This document shows, piece by piece, positions 22,030-33,410 of a stretch of DNA of 64,000 nucleotides. The stretch is from Aedes albopictus (taxonomy: Eukaryota; Arthropoda; Insecta; Diptera; Culicidae). Where the stretch lies: assembly GCF_035046485.1 (NCBI RefSeq), contig NC_085136.1, positions 297,887,080-297,951,079 on the forward strand, given 5' to 3'. The notes below the pieces were generated by a model. The model did not search any database, was not told the DNA's origin, and saw nothing but the letters and a program-made list of their open reading frames with translations. Both the position numbers and the translations under genes were made by a program. Position 1 is the stretch's first letter; every line of letters starts with the position of its first letter.

Positions 22030-24135
22030 ATAACTTACAGCCATGTATCATAATTATTCAAACTTGTTTATCAAGCTTCATGGCCTTTCTTGACTACTTA
22101 TAAAACTGCAATCATATTGTTCCCCGCAAAATTACACATTGAATGATGAGTTCAATCACAACAATACTAATTTATCACAGCTGCCATTGTAAACAAACCG
22201 TTTTGAAGAATCACTTTCCCCTTCGAAGTTTGCCTCCAACTTACACCTCGCCATTGAAACCGAAGCTTTCTTTAGTATTAGCAGGTATTGCTCGCAACTG
22301 AACAACAAGCGGTATGCACCAGCATGCAAACGAAAAAAAAGTGCACTACTACGAGAAAACGCCGGAGACCTCCAAGCATAACTAGCTGCGTTTCATTGCC
22401 AGATCCACGGAGCTGTAACGAATTGCTTGAAATTGATAAGTACCTCGGCCGAACTCTCACTAGCGCAAGATGACAATCGTAAACCGTGATGATGGTTAAT
22501 GATCGCCTCGAGCCAACTTGTCCATGATGCTGGCGGCGTGTTTTGATGATGATCTGATGATGATGACTGAAAACTTTACGTTCCGTTTTGATGGCCCATC
22601 CGGAAGGGGCGCTGCAGTGTTATGCAAAGTTACATAAAGTCAAGCTCCAGATTCGATTCAAAACCAATAAACGATGTGCTATTCAAAAGCAAATTTGGAC
22701 CGTAAACTAACTTTTATGAGATCCTTGTTTGGATGCATTGTGGTGGCTTCCATCGCTTCCACAGTCGGAAGCTGTAAAAGCCAAACTCACTTTCGATCGA
22801 TGCACAAACAAAGGCTACCCGCCGCGCTGGACGGGTTGTGGGTTGTAAATAGTTTTTGAGAAATTTGACTTTTCTTTTGAAACACACGCATGTGACCTCG
22901 CCGCGGTCTTATCAATAATGGGGGGCCGGAAGTTTCACCTTCTGCGTGGTCGATCGACCGACCGGGCCCCAAAAACAATGGAGGAAAAATTGGCAAAACC
23001 TCATTTTTTTAAATTCCGGATTCCGTTACCGGCTTCTTGGGGCCTGGTGTGAGATGCGTGAGTGATGCTAGGTGCTTGCTAGATATGTTGTTTTTTCTTT
23101 TACCGAGCCGGGGAAGTAGGGTGGAATGCACCCCATTACAAAAGAGCCGTAATAATTCCTATCCATGTACATATTATAATTCTTCTTACTTTTATTGTTC
23201 AACAAGAACTTGCCTTTTACTATATCATCAAACATCAAATATGCAATAATTCCAAACATTTTTTCACCACACAACATTTCACATCACATTCCCAAGTCTG
23301 CGCCTCAGCTTTCAAGTTTACTGCTTTTCTTGAATAGGCCTCAATCAACGGCGCGAGCAATAGACAGACCACCGAAAGGAGCGAGGGGGTGAAATACTTT
23401 AATTACCTATTGTCGTAAAAGCAAAGACCCCCCAAACAAAAAAGTATGTTAATTAGACTAAGCCAGGTCCGGTCAGCCTTTTCTCCCAATCTCTTGCCCG
23501 AATCTAGCGAGATGTGCTTTTTCCTCCGGTTGTGTTCATGTGTGAAAATCGCCGCGTCTGGCCTCTTGCTGGTTCAAGAGCAAGAAGAGGCAAAGCAGAG
23601 TGGTGGTGAATTATCGGAATACAGATAGTCGAACGGGAGTCGGGTCCGATTAGCACGTAGCAGGTGGAATTTGATTGGATAGAAACTAGTGCAAGAACGA
23701 TGATTATAAGTGTTGCGTTGATTGAAATCAGTGTCTACTGACGTGAATTTTAATGTGAACAAAAAATGAATAAACGCAATGTAATTTAAAACAGTAACAC
23801 TAACTAAAATTATTAGGTCATAGCTGTTTCCTATGCTCAAAGGAAGTTTATAAAAACAAGCCTAAACATGCGTGTCATTATTTGTGGATTGACCTATATC
23901 AATATGCTCTTATCTAGATAGCCCAAATGCTACTGCCCTACAACAAGACCCTCTTAATGCAAATACGTTTCATATGATTGAACTTCAATTATTAGAGCAA
24001 TGGAAGGCACTCCAAAGAACAGAGGAACTGATGAACTGCATTGCACACACGTAAGTCATTTCAGTGTTGTGAAATAGTTCATTAACAGTAAGTAGGTACA
24101 ATGGTTAAAATTAGGAATAAAAAAGACCCCTCTTT
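22030..24135. other. Low-repeat region, possible regulatory or intronic host DNA
   Basis: About 2.1 kb without recognisable transposons. It contains GC-richer segments, for example GATCGACCGACCGGGCCCC near 22950, plus 23330-23400 and 23520-23640. No frame longer than about 90 codons and no domain was recognised. In a window this repeat-dense, a single-copy-looking island is a candidate for conserved non-coding sequence, but that is only inference. Confidence 0.3.
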
Positions 24136-24139
24136 TGAA

Positions 24140-24881
24140 TAATACTAAGTCGGCTACGGATCAACTACCAAGCGAGTTACTAAAACACGGTGGAGAAGCA
24201 CTGGTGAGAGCACTACTGGGTCATTACCAAGATTCGGGAGGAGGAAGTATTACCGGAGGAGTGGATGGAAGGTATCGTGTGTCCCATCTACAAAAAGGGC
24301 GATAAGTTGGATTGTGGGAACTACCGCGCTATCACACTACTGAGCGCTGCCTACAAGGTACTCTCTCAAATTTTATGCCGCCGTCTATCACCGATTGCAA
24401 GAGAGTTCGTTTGACAATATCAGGCTGGATTCATGGGTGAACGCGCTACAACGGACCAGATGTTCGCCATCCGCCAGGTGTTGCAGAAATGCCGCGAATA
24501 CAACGTGTCCACACATCACTCGTTCATCGATTTCAAATCGGCGTATGATACAATCGATCGAGAACAGCTGTGGTAGATTATGCACGAATACGAATTCCCG
24601 GATAAACTGACGAGATTGATCAAGGCGACGGTGGATCGAGTGATGTGCGTAGCTCGAGTATCAGGGACACTCTCGAGTCCCGCCGAATCTCGCAGAGGGT
24701 TACGGCAAGGTGATGGTCTTTCGTGCTTGCTGTTCAACATTGCGTTAGATGGTGTAATAAGAGCGGTGATTAACACGAGTGATACGATTTTCATGAGGTC
24801 CGTTCAGCTGCTTGTTTTCGCTGATGATATTGATATTACTGCTCGTAAATTTGAGACGATGGCGGAAACGTACATCCGGCA
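24140..24881 (+). pseudogene. RTE reverse-transcriptase fragment
   Basis: Homologous to the RT of the copies at 26310 and 50462. Segments seen include [80 protein letters not shown] and FADDIDIT. It carries a frameshift near 24220, nonsense codons (after REF at 24412 and in EQLW at 24573) and small changes. It stops inside METMAETYIR at 24881, where unrelated sequence begins. 5' and 3' truncated, dead. Confidence 0.85.
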
Positions 24882-25690
24882 TTACTGCCAACCTTCGGGG
24901 TTAGTATCCGCCTAGCTTTTCAGGCACCGCCAGACAGCTCCTCACTTGTCTCACTTGAGTCTCTCGTGATCTTGCTTGGCGTCGTCCATCGAAATCACAA
25001 CAGGGCCGTTTTAAGATTCTTGCTTATATTGGATTTCGTGGCCACAAAGTCGATGATCTTGCCAAGCTGTTAGTCAGGCACCTCTACTGCAGATATCCCA
25101 ACTTCGTTTTGGTTGATGGTCCTCGTCAACCACGCTCCGTCCACTATCTTTCCCGGCAGGCTAGCCGGAGAATGAATCGGAGCACCCACGCTGGAGCTGC
25201 CTGTGCAGCCTCCCGTTCCTGACTCCTCGTTTCTCCTTAACGGAGATCTCGCCATCTCACTTCTTGTGAAGGGGTTAGCCGCGCCACTACCACTTCCTCC
25301 TGGTTGATTTTGGTTTTTGTTTAAATTATCTAATGCCACGAGTTGCACGGGGAAGGGGCGGAATACTGTGGGGGGTGTCGTCCAGATATTCTGCAGACTC
25401 CGTTAACGATCGAGCATTTTTTCAGCACCCCGCCCCCACCCATCACTCATTCCTCGGCACGAATCGCATTACACCTTGAATTGGGGTTAGTAGTCTTATT
25501 CTTAGCCAGTGACTACGCGGCTGACTCGCAAGACCCTCTCCCCCCTTTCGTCAGGCCACGGGTTTACTAGGGTCTTAGGAGCTTCCTCACATTGACTCAC
25601 CCTAAGCTGTGATGGCTTAGCACCCACACAAGGTCACAAGTTTTTGGATTCACCTTTCTAGGAGGCCAGTTGGGGCCCGACTCCTGGCGT
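24882..25690 (-). pseudogene. Probable LINE ORF1/5' region remnant
   Basis: On the minus strand, 25348-25070 encodes a Ser/Gly/Pro-rich frame (MARSPLRRNEESGTGGCTGS). After a stop, it continues with KIIDFVATKSNISKNLKTAL. The latter resembles the xxISMDLKQxLLKL stretch of the ORF1-like fragment at 61495-61690, which suggests gag-like ORF1 sequence of an I/Jockey/LOA-group LINE. 25400-25690 may be its 5' leader. The family is inferred from this internal similarity only. Confidence 0.35.
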
Positions 25691-25829
25691 TGCGAATGTC
25701 ACACGCTTTTAAGGCTGTTTTGAGAAAACAGTCGTGCTATCTGCGAATAAGAAGGACTCAGTCCGGGTTGACTTTGGTACATTCAGCATCAAGAAAAGGG
25801 AGAGTGGGTAGGAGATTTGAAGGGAGGTC

Positions 25830-26165
25830 ATTCGAGATTGCAAAGGAGTTTGAGAAGGGGACGGGAGATAAGTGGCGTTACAACCCACAGGGACGTTTTC
25901 GGAGGGTTTGGAGGGTCTTAGGTGCGTTACATGGGGTCCAAGGGTGTTTCGATGGGGTTTCAAAGGTATGTCAGTAAATTTCAAAGAATTTTCTGGGGGG
26001 TTCCGGAAGTACTACAGGTCGTTTATGGAGGGTTTTACTTGAGTGCGTTACGTAGGGTCTGAAAGGGTTTTAGTGAGTAGTTTTCGAGATATTTCAGTAA
26101 ATTAGAGACGGTTTTCAGCTAGTCTCAGAGAAGTTACAGGGCATTTTTGGGGGTTTTAGGCGGTC
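25830..26165 (+). repeat. GTTTCAGGGG-type repeat block
   Basis: Units such as GGTGCGTTACATGGGGTCCA and TTTCAGTAAATT. The block continues in the same style after the MITE and RTE insertion (28520-28890), which suggests one original array was split. Confidence 0.65.
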
Positions 26166-26309
26166 GTTCATAAACCACGAAGACTTTTTAGGGGTGAGGA
26201 TGTCTGGACAAATTCTACGCTCCATACAAGTTTTCAAACTTTTTTATGGACAAAAGTCTACGAGGGGGAGGGGGCTTAGATGGCGAAAATTTGGTCTACG
26301 TGGTTTATA
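26166..26309. mobile_element. MITE with ATAAACCACG ends, right end split by an RTE insertion
   Basis: The left terminus is GTTCATAAACCACGAAGAC. The right terminus reads GTCTACGTGGTTTATA at 26294-26309 and is completed by AAC at 28514-28516 after the RTE copy. Together these give GTCTACGTGGTTTATAAAC, which mirrors the left end with two mismatches. The RTE therefore inserted inside the last bases of this MITE. The interior has a TTTTTTATGGACAAAAGTCT core and G-rich tracts. Confidence 0.65.
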
Positions 26310-28505
26310 GATTCGGATCACTACTTAGTCGCTGTATGCATGCGCTCAAAACTTTCGGCAGTTATCACCACGCGTCGAAGTCGAACGCCGCGGCTCAACA
26401 TCGAGCAACTTCGTAACGTAGAAGTGGCTCAAGACTACGCGCAGCAGTTAGCTGTGACCCTACCAACGGAGGAGCAGCTTGGCGCAGCTACACTTGAAGA
26501 TGGCTGGAGGGACATCCGATCCGCCATAGGCAGTACCTCGGCTACAGCACTAGGCTTCGCGACTCCGAATCACAGAAACGACTGGTACGACGGCGAATGT
26601 GAACAGTTGAAAAACGAGAAGAATGCAGCATGGGCGAGAATACTGCAACACCGTACGAGAGCGAATGAGGCACGTTACAAACAGGCGCGGAACAGGCAGA
26701 ACTCAGTCTTCCGGATGAAGAAGCGCCAGCAGGAAGAACGAGATCGCGAAGCGATGGAAGAGCTGCACCGCGCTAAGGGCACACGAAAGTTCTACGAGAA
26801 GCTGAACCGCTCGCGCAGAGGCTTTGTGCCACAAGCCGACATGTGCCGAGATAATCACGGGAATATTCTCACGAGCGAGCGTGAGGTAGTCGAGAGGTGG
26901 CGGCAGCATTACGATGAGCACCTCAATGGCGACGTTGCAAGTACCGAAGGTGGCGTGGTAACAGATCTAGGAGTATGTGCACAGGACGAAAGACTTCCGG
27001 CCCCTGACCTTCAAGAGATTGAAGAGGATGTTGGCCGGTTGAAAAACAACAAAGCCGCTGGAGCAGATCAACTACCAAGCGAGCTTCTAAAATACGGTGG
27101 AGAAGCACTGGTGAGAGCACTACACTGGGTCATTTCCAAGATTTGGGAGGAGGAAGTATTACCGGAGGAATGGATGGAAGGTATCGTGTGTCCCATCTAC
27201 AGAAAGGGCGACAAGTTGGATTGCGGGAACTAGCGCGCGATCACACTACTGAGCGCCGTCTATCACCGATTGCAAGAGAGTTCGTGGGGCAATATCAGGC
27301 TGGATTTATGGGTGAACGCACTACAACGGACCAGATGTTTGCCATCCGCCAGGTGTTGCAGAAATGCAGCGAACACAACGTGCCCACACATCACTTGTTC
27401 ATCGATTTCAAATCGGCGTATGATACAATAGATCGAGAACAGCTATGGCAGATTACGCACGAATACGGATTCCCGGATAAACTGATACGATTGATCAAGG
27501 CGACGATGGATCGAGTGATGTGCGTAGTTCGAGCATCAGGGACACTCTCGAGTCCCTTCGAATCTCGCAGACGGTTACGGCAAGGTGATGGTCTTTCGTG
27601 CTTGCTGTTCAACATTGCTTTGGAGGGTGTAATAAGAAGAGCGGGGATAAACACGAGTGGGACGATTTTCACGAAGTCCGTTCAGCTGCTTGGTTTCGCC
27701 GATGATATTGATATTATTGCTCGTAAATTTGAGACGATGGCGGAAACGTACATCCGACTAAAGAGTGAAGCCAGGCGAATCGGATTAGTCATTAATGTGT
27801 CGAAGACAAAGTACATGATGGTAAAGGGCTCCAGGGAGGAATCACCGCGCCCGCCACCTCGAATTCATATCGACGGTGATGAAATCGAGGCGGTTGAAGA
27901 ATTCGTGTGCTTGGGCTCACTGGTGACCGACGACAACGACACCAGCAGAGAAATTCAGAGGCGCATTGTGGCAGGAAATCGTGCCTACTTTGGACTCCGC
28001 AGAACTCTACGATCGAATAAAGTTCGCCGTAACACGAAGTTAACCATCTACAAACGTCGTCCTCTATGGGCACGAAACGTGGACCCTACGTGCAGAGGAC
28101 CAACGCGCCCTTGGAGTTTTCGAACGGAAGGTGTTGCGTACCATCTACGGCGGAGTGCAGATGGAAGACGGGACTTGGAGAAGGCGAATGAACCACGAGC
28201 TACATCAGCTGCTGAGAGAACCAACCATCGTCCATACCGCGAAAATCGGGAGGCTACGGTGGGCGGGTCACGTCATCAGGATGTCGGATAGCAACCCGAC
28301 TAAAATGGTTCTCGAGAGTCATCCGACCGGTTCAAGAAGACGTAGAGCGCAGCGAGCTAGGTGAGTCGACCAAGTGGAGGACGATCTGCGGACCCTACGC
28401 AGAGTGTGGAACTGGAGACAAATAGCCATGGACCGAGTTGAATGGAGGCGGCTACTATGTACAGCAGAGGCCACCCCGGCCTTAGCCTGACCGGTAAGTA
28501 AGTAA
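26310..28505 (+). pseudogene. RTE-like retrotransposon, 5'-truncated, with 8-bp target duplication
   Basis: It encodes the last part of the endonuclease (DSDHYLVAVCMRS), a basic linker, and a reverse transcriptase with QAGFMGERTTTDQMF, LFIDFKSAYDTIDRE and an intact FADDIDII catalytic motif. The C-terminal region has RRMNHELHQLLRE and GRLRWAGHVIRM. Breaks: a TAG nonsense codon at 27231, a deletion of about 35 nt near 27260 that shifts frame, and a second frameshifting deletion near 28056. The 3' tail is GGTAAGTAAGTAAG. The flanks GGTTTATA at 26302-26309 and 28506-28513 form a perfect 8-bp duplication. RTE clade is inferred from FADD, the tail type and the C-terminal motif. Confidence 0.9.
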
Positions 28506-28519
28506 GGTTTATAAACTAC

Positions 28520-28888
28520 TCCTGATGGGTCTCAGGTACGTTATATTGGGTCAGAGGGGGTTTCAGGGGATTTCCTATGGTATTTCAGGAACATTCAGAG
28601 TATTTTCAGCGATTTTCAAAGGCGTTGCATGGACGTTTTCTGGGGTTTCGAAGGGTATTTGTTGCGTTACATGGGGTCCAAGGGAGTTTTAGGGGGGTTT
28701 CGTAGGCATTTCAGGAAATTTCAGAAGATTTTTAGCGGATGTTCCGGAGGCGTTACAGGAGCGGTTTCGGAAGTTTCGGAGAGTCTCAGGGGGTTTAATA
28801 CGGGTTACAGGGGATCCATGGGGGTTTCTGACGTTTTGGGAACAATTTCAGCGGGTTTCAGAGGTGTATTGAGAGAATTTGATAGGGC
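28520..28888 (+). repeat. GTTTCAGGGG-type repeat block
   Basis: Words such as GGGTCAGAGGGGGTTTCAGG and AGGCGTTACAGGAGCG. Probably the continuation of 25830-26165. Confidence 0.65.
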
Positions 28889-28891
28889 TTA

Positions 28892-29055
28892 GGGGTGATA
28901 CACAAATTATGTCACTCAAAAACCGACCTTTTTCAACCCCCCTCTCCCCTATGTCACACTTTTTGTATAGGACTTCAATATTTTTTGTATGGGTCGTCAC
29001 GTTTTGCAAAACCCCCCCTCCCCCTAAAAGCGTGATGTAATTTGTGCATGACCCC
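28892..29055. mobile_element. PIF/Harbinger-like MITE with TTA target duplication
   Basis: It begins GGGGTGATACACAAATTATG and ends TGTAATTTGTGCATGACCCC, an imperfect inverted repeat. It is flanked by TTA at 28889-28891 and 29056-29058. The 164-bp length, C-rich tracts and TTTTTTGTATGGGTCGTCAC core match the relative at 10028. A 3-bp TWA duplication is characteristic of PIF/Harbinger. Confidence 0.7.
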
Positions 29056-29058
29056 TTA

Positions 29059-29460
29059 GGGGTGTTACAGGAGGTTCAAGTGGGCCTATAGTTTTTGACA
29101 ATACATCTTGGATCACTGCTCTAAGGCGAGCTTCAGGTGGATTTCCGAAGCGTTTGAAAGCGTTTCATGACTCTACGGTCGATGACCTATACTTGGAGAT
29201 TCTTAAAACTACCAACCCGAGAGAAGCGAGTACGCTTTTGCTTGTGTGTTGCTCAATTATTTTGCCATGCGCTCTACCGACCACGTATGCACTCTCTCTG
29301 TGCTTAGCTTTGTGATTGTCTCTGTGCTTGAGTCTACGGAAGATTGTTACTGAGTATATTCAGGGAGGGTTAAAGAAGGATTTCCGATGAATTTTCGTAA
29401 TGTTTCCGATGGGGTTCAGGAACGTTTCAAGGTATTTCAGCGGTGTTTCGGAAGTGTTTC
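29059..29460 (+). repeat. GTTTCAGGGG-type repeat, patchy
   Basis: Short runs at 29040-29170 and 29350-29460 (GGTTCAGGAACGTTTCAAGG, TTTCAGCGGTGTTTCGGAAG), separated by about 180 bp of unassigned sequence around 29170-29350. Confidence 0.5.
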
Positions 29461-29461
29461 T

Positions 29462-30635
29462 GGAGAGCAATCCGACCGACACAACAAGATGTGGTGCGCA
29501 ACGAGCTCTCTAGGCCAGCGGTTTTCAAACTTTTTCAGCTTGCGACCCACTTTTGATTTTCAAAGAATTTGGCGACTCACCAGCACGAAAATTTATGAAA
29601 TAAGTTTGTGTGAAATAGGTTGTGATAAACTTACGTTACGTAGTCCTTAAACATTGATTTTTTAGTTTATTTATAGTGCACCTTTATTTTTTTGGAAAAG
29701 TCTAAGAAAGGTAAAGGTGCCCAAGTTTGCAGCATTATTTAACTCTTAAAAGTCTTAAAAATTTGAGAGAAGATTCCAAGTTTCTAATATATTTAAATAG
29801 TCGGGCTCCAGATGTAGTGGTAATTTTATGCTTCTGCAAAACTTATTCACAGCGAGTGGGTGAACATCAAGTGGTTTTTAGAATTATAGCACTACTGGAT
29901 GGTCAGATGAGTCCTCTTGAAATTTTTAATGATATCCTTCATACACACTTATTTTATTACCATTTTTATTGAAATCACTTTTCAGTTGTTTCGCTAAAGT
30001 TCAAATTATCGACATTTATCGGAATTTCACAGAAGCTTGGCTGAAGGTAAGGTTTCTTGTCGAAGTTTGGTAATTTTCTGCTGAGTTTTGGCATTTCTTT
30101 TTTTATATTTTAACTTTCAAAATTGGCGTATAGGTCTAACAGAAATACTAACTGCAAGCAACAACTTCAACTCATTTTTTTTTTCAGAACACATGTAAAA
30201 TCTAAAATTGTACCCTTATCCTAAAACTTCCGATTGAAAACTCATAGTTTTAGAATTCGATTTCAGAACGCAGACAGTAGTTTCAATATTCAATATACTC
30301 AAGACAAGACTTATAATACTAAATTTTGAACAGAAAGGAAAAACCGAAATACTGGAAATAATTCTTCCAGAAAGGGATGGCTAGCAATAACATTCGACAT
30401 AAATTAATAAAGACTTCGCGACCCACCAAAAATCAGCCCGCGACCCACCAGTGGGTCGCGACCCATAGTTTGAGAAACACTAATCTAGGTGGATCGATCA
30501 AGTGGAATACGATTTGAGCAACCTTCGCAGAGTGCGGGATAAGAGACGCACAGCCATGGACCGACTCGAATGGAGACTACTCCTACGTACAGCAGAGGAC
30601 ACTCAGGCCTCAGTCTGATCGGTATGGTAAGTTCA
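29462..30635 (+). pseudogene. RTE C-terminal fragment split by a hAT-like insertion
   Basis: 29464-29515 encodes the SNPTD...RCGAQRA segment. After the inserted element, 30483-30620 continues with RWIDQVEYDLSNLRRVRD, then TAMDRLEWRLLL and a TAEDT-type end, and a GGTATGGTAAG tail. Together they match the last ~60 codons of the RTE copies at 26310 and 50462, with substitutions suggesting an older or different subfamily. Confidence 0.75.
29516..30482. mobile_element. hAT-like non-autonomous element
   Basis: The left end CAGCGGTTTTCAAACTTTTT and the right end ATAGTTTGAGAAACACTA form a diverged terminal inverted repeat of the CAG(N)GGTTCTCAAACT kind, common for hAT elements. Flanks CTCTAGGC (29508-29515) and ATCTAGGT (30483-30490) match at 6 of 8 positions, fitting an aged 8-bp duplication. 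Near the right end, GCGACCCACCAGTGGGTCGC is a palindrome. An 81-codon frame at 29727 has no recognisable domain. Confidence 0.7.
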
Positions 30636-30639
30636 GAAG

Positions 30640-31700
30640 CATTTCAGGGGGCGTTTAAAGGCCCTTTTTAGACCATTCAAGGAACTTCAGGAAAGTTTTG
30701 GGGTGCTTCAGGGCGCTTAAAAGGGTGAGGCGTATTTCAGCAGTGATGCGGAGGTTACAAGGGACGTTCGGCGAGTTTAAAGGCCATTTCTGGGTTTTCT
30801 AGTGAGGTTTTAAAGTTTTTAAGATGTTTCAGGGGGTTTTCTGTAGCATTTTTGGGGATTTCAGGTACGTTTCAGAGAGTTTTAGGACATTTAAAGAGGT
30901 TTTGGTAACGTTTCAGGGGGTTTTGAAAGGTTTCTGGTGCCAGTGATATTTTATAGGGTAAGGACGAGTCAAGTAGTTTTGGTGAAAATTACGGGTAGTT
31001 TAGGCGGTTTCGGAAGCATTTTAGGAGTTTAAAAACGAATTTCAGAGGAATCTTATGAGTGTTTAAGGAGATTTTGGGTGGTTCCAGAAGCACTTGGCCA
31101 AATCCAAGCTAAGCCAATAACTAAGATAAATCTAAATTTCAGGAGACAGGATGGTTTTTCGGAGGCTTCAGGGGTGTTTTGGGGTTTAGTAGGGTCACAA
31201 GTGCGATACGAGGGGTTCGTGCATTTCAGGAAGTTTTAGAGGCAATACTGGGGCATTCTCGGGGATTAGGGTCTCGGGTTTATTACATGGGGTCGGAAGG
31301 GGCTTCAGAAGAATTTCAGTATATTTCAGGGGATTCAAGGGTCTCATGTGCGCTACAGGTGGTCCGGAATTGTTTCAAGGGATTTTCGGAGGCATTTAAT
31401 GAAGTTTCAGAGGATTTCCAAAGGATCGAGAGGCGTTACAGCACCGTTTAGGAGATTCTTAGGTGCGTAAAGTTTCTAAGGTTTTCCAGCGAGTTTCAGA
31501 GGCGTTACAGAGGCGTTTTCGTGGGATTTATGATGGTCTCAGATGCGTAAGAGGGTATCCAAGGCGATTTTAGAGGTTTCCGCAACCATTTCAGGAAGAT
31601 TCAGATGGTTTTCAACAGGTTTTAGTGGCGTATTGGGGGATTCCGGAGGGTCTTAAGAGCGTTACATCCAGATTTGAAGGGGTTTAAGGGGGCAACAGTT
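30640..31700 (+). repeat. GTTTCAGGGG-type repeat block
   Basis: The longest block of this family in the window: GCATTTCAGGGGGCG, GGCGTTACAGAGGCGTTTTC and similar. Frames inside are monotonous and not genes. Confidence 0.7.
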
Positions 31701-31754
31701 TCCGAAATTATATGTTGCATCTCGGCTCTCAAGTAAGCTTCAGGAAAATTCCAG

Positions 31755-31920
31755 AGGCTTTTCAACCGTTGATGACACGCACCTGTTTGAGCCTGAAACG
31801 GCACCGCACCTCCTGAATCGCAGTCAGGCTCACTCCAACAGTTTGATGTTCGGGATCCAAAAGACCAACCGGTGCGGGTTCATTTAAAATTCTGACATTC
31901 CATGAACCCAGCATCAAATA
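31755..31920 (-). pseudogene. RTE endonuclease N-terminal fragment
   Basis: The minus strand reads MLGSWNVRILNEPAPVGLLD and then SLTAIQEVRCRFRLKQVRV. This is the start of an AP-endonuclease-like domain as in RTE ORF2 (WNVRTLN and IQEVRW signatures). It differs in sequence from the endonuclease of the copy at 50462 (GTWNCKSLGFA), so it belongs to another RTE subfamily. Confidence 0.6.
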
Positions 31921-32092
31921 AAAGTCCTTAATTCGTCGACGTGTTGCCGGAAAAATTGCTGTTTTTGCCTTTCTCGTACACTAAGTGTACTGGAAAGGCT
32001 ATATGTTCACTCCAAAAATGACTTTTTGATAGAAGCCCCGGAGGGTCAAGTCATATATACCAATCAACTCAGCTCGACGAATTGAGGTGATG

Positions 32093-32101
32093 TCTGTGTG
32101 T

Positions 32102-32144
<43 letters not shown>

Positions 32145-32174
32145 TGCGTGTGTGTGTGTATGTGTGAGTGTGTA
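32093..32174 (+). repeat. (GT)n microsatellite
   Basis: About 80 bp of GT repeats with occasional GTAT, GTGC and GTGAG interruptions. Confidence 0.95.
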
Positions 32175-32349
32175 CAAAAAAACTCACATCACTTTTTGGA
32201 AGTAAACCTGAACCGATTTCAATGACCGACGGTTCATTCGACGCGGAATCTGGTCCCATTGTTTCCTATTGAAAATGGTTCAGATCGGTCCAGCCATTCC
32301 GGAGATATGGCCATTTACGTGTTCCGGAACGGTACCCTAAGAAGGGACC

Positions 32350-33410
32350 AGATATGGCAATGCACCAAACCTATGCATGCGACACATAAAACTGCGGCAT
32401 TTTCGATAACCTGATGGGCGGTAAGCAGAAAAATAGTCTAAGACCATATCTGAACCGGTAGTGTTCCCGAACCGGTTGTGGGTGTCCCGCTGGAAGTGGC
32501 CAAATAAACAATGAACCAAACCCATGCATGCGACACATCAAACCACGGCATTTTCGATGACCTGATGAACAATGAGCAGGAAAATCATCTCAGACCATAT
32601 CTGAACCGGTAGTGTTCCGTAACCAGTTCTAAGCGTTCTACTGGAAGTGGCCAAAAATTCAATTGAACCAAACCCTAGCATGCGACACATCAAACCACGA
32701 CGTTTTCGATGACCTGATGGACAATGAGCAGGAAAACCATCTCAGAGCATATCTTATCCGGTAGTGTTCCGGAACCGGTTCTAGGCGTCCCGCTGGAAGT
32801 GGCAAAACATACAATTGAACCAAACCCATGCATGCGACACATCAAACCACGGCATTTTCGATTACCTGATGGACAATGAGCAGGAAAATCATCTCAGACA
32901 ATAGTGTCAGACCATATTTGGTTCAGCCGGTAGTTACCCGGAATCAGATCCGGGTAGTAAAATGTAAAATTTAACCAAACCCATGGATGCGGTACATCAA
33001 ATCACGAGTTCACGACTTATCGACAATCTGATGGAAAAATAGGGTCAGACCACATTAGATTCCCGGTAGTGTTGCGGGTTCAGCTGTGGCTTCGAAAGTA
33101 GTTAAAAGTAAAAGTGAATCAAACCCATTAATACGATAAATCAAATCGCGGTGATTAGGTAAAGGTGAAGAATTAGCAATAAAATAATCTCAGACCATAA
33201 TTGGGACAAACGGTAATGTCATGAAATCAGATCCGGGTATCCCACCGGAAATTACCAAATATAAAAATGAACCAAACCCATACATACGACACATCAGATC
33301 GCAGATTCTTTGATAATCTAATGAACGGTTAGCAAGAAAATAGCCTTAGATCACATTAGAGACTAGCTGTTGTGTAGCAGAACCAACGTTCATGTGAATA
33401 ATTAAATCGT
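32350..33410 (+). repeat. About 150-bp tandem repeat, ~7-8 units, decaying to the right
   Basis: A unit start of the form GAACCAAACCCATGCATGCG recurs near 32362, 32513, 32665, 32817, 32973, 33118, 33269 and, degenerate, 33387. Each is followed by CATCAAACCACGGCATTTTC, a CTGATGGACAATGAGCAGGA segment, a CAGACCATATCTGAACCGGT segment and GGCGTCCCGCTGGAAGTGGC. Units are close in the left half and progressively diverged to the right. Confidence 0.85.

Noticed and set aside
32350..33410. CRISPR-like array
   Set aside because: Units of ~150 bp have no spacer/repeat division and decay gradually; the window is eukaryotic.
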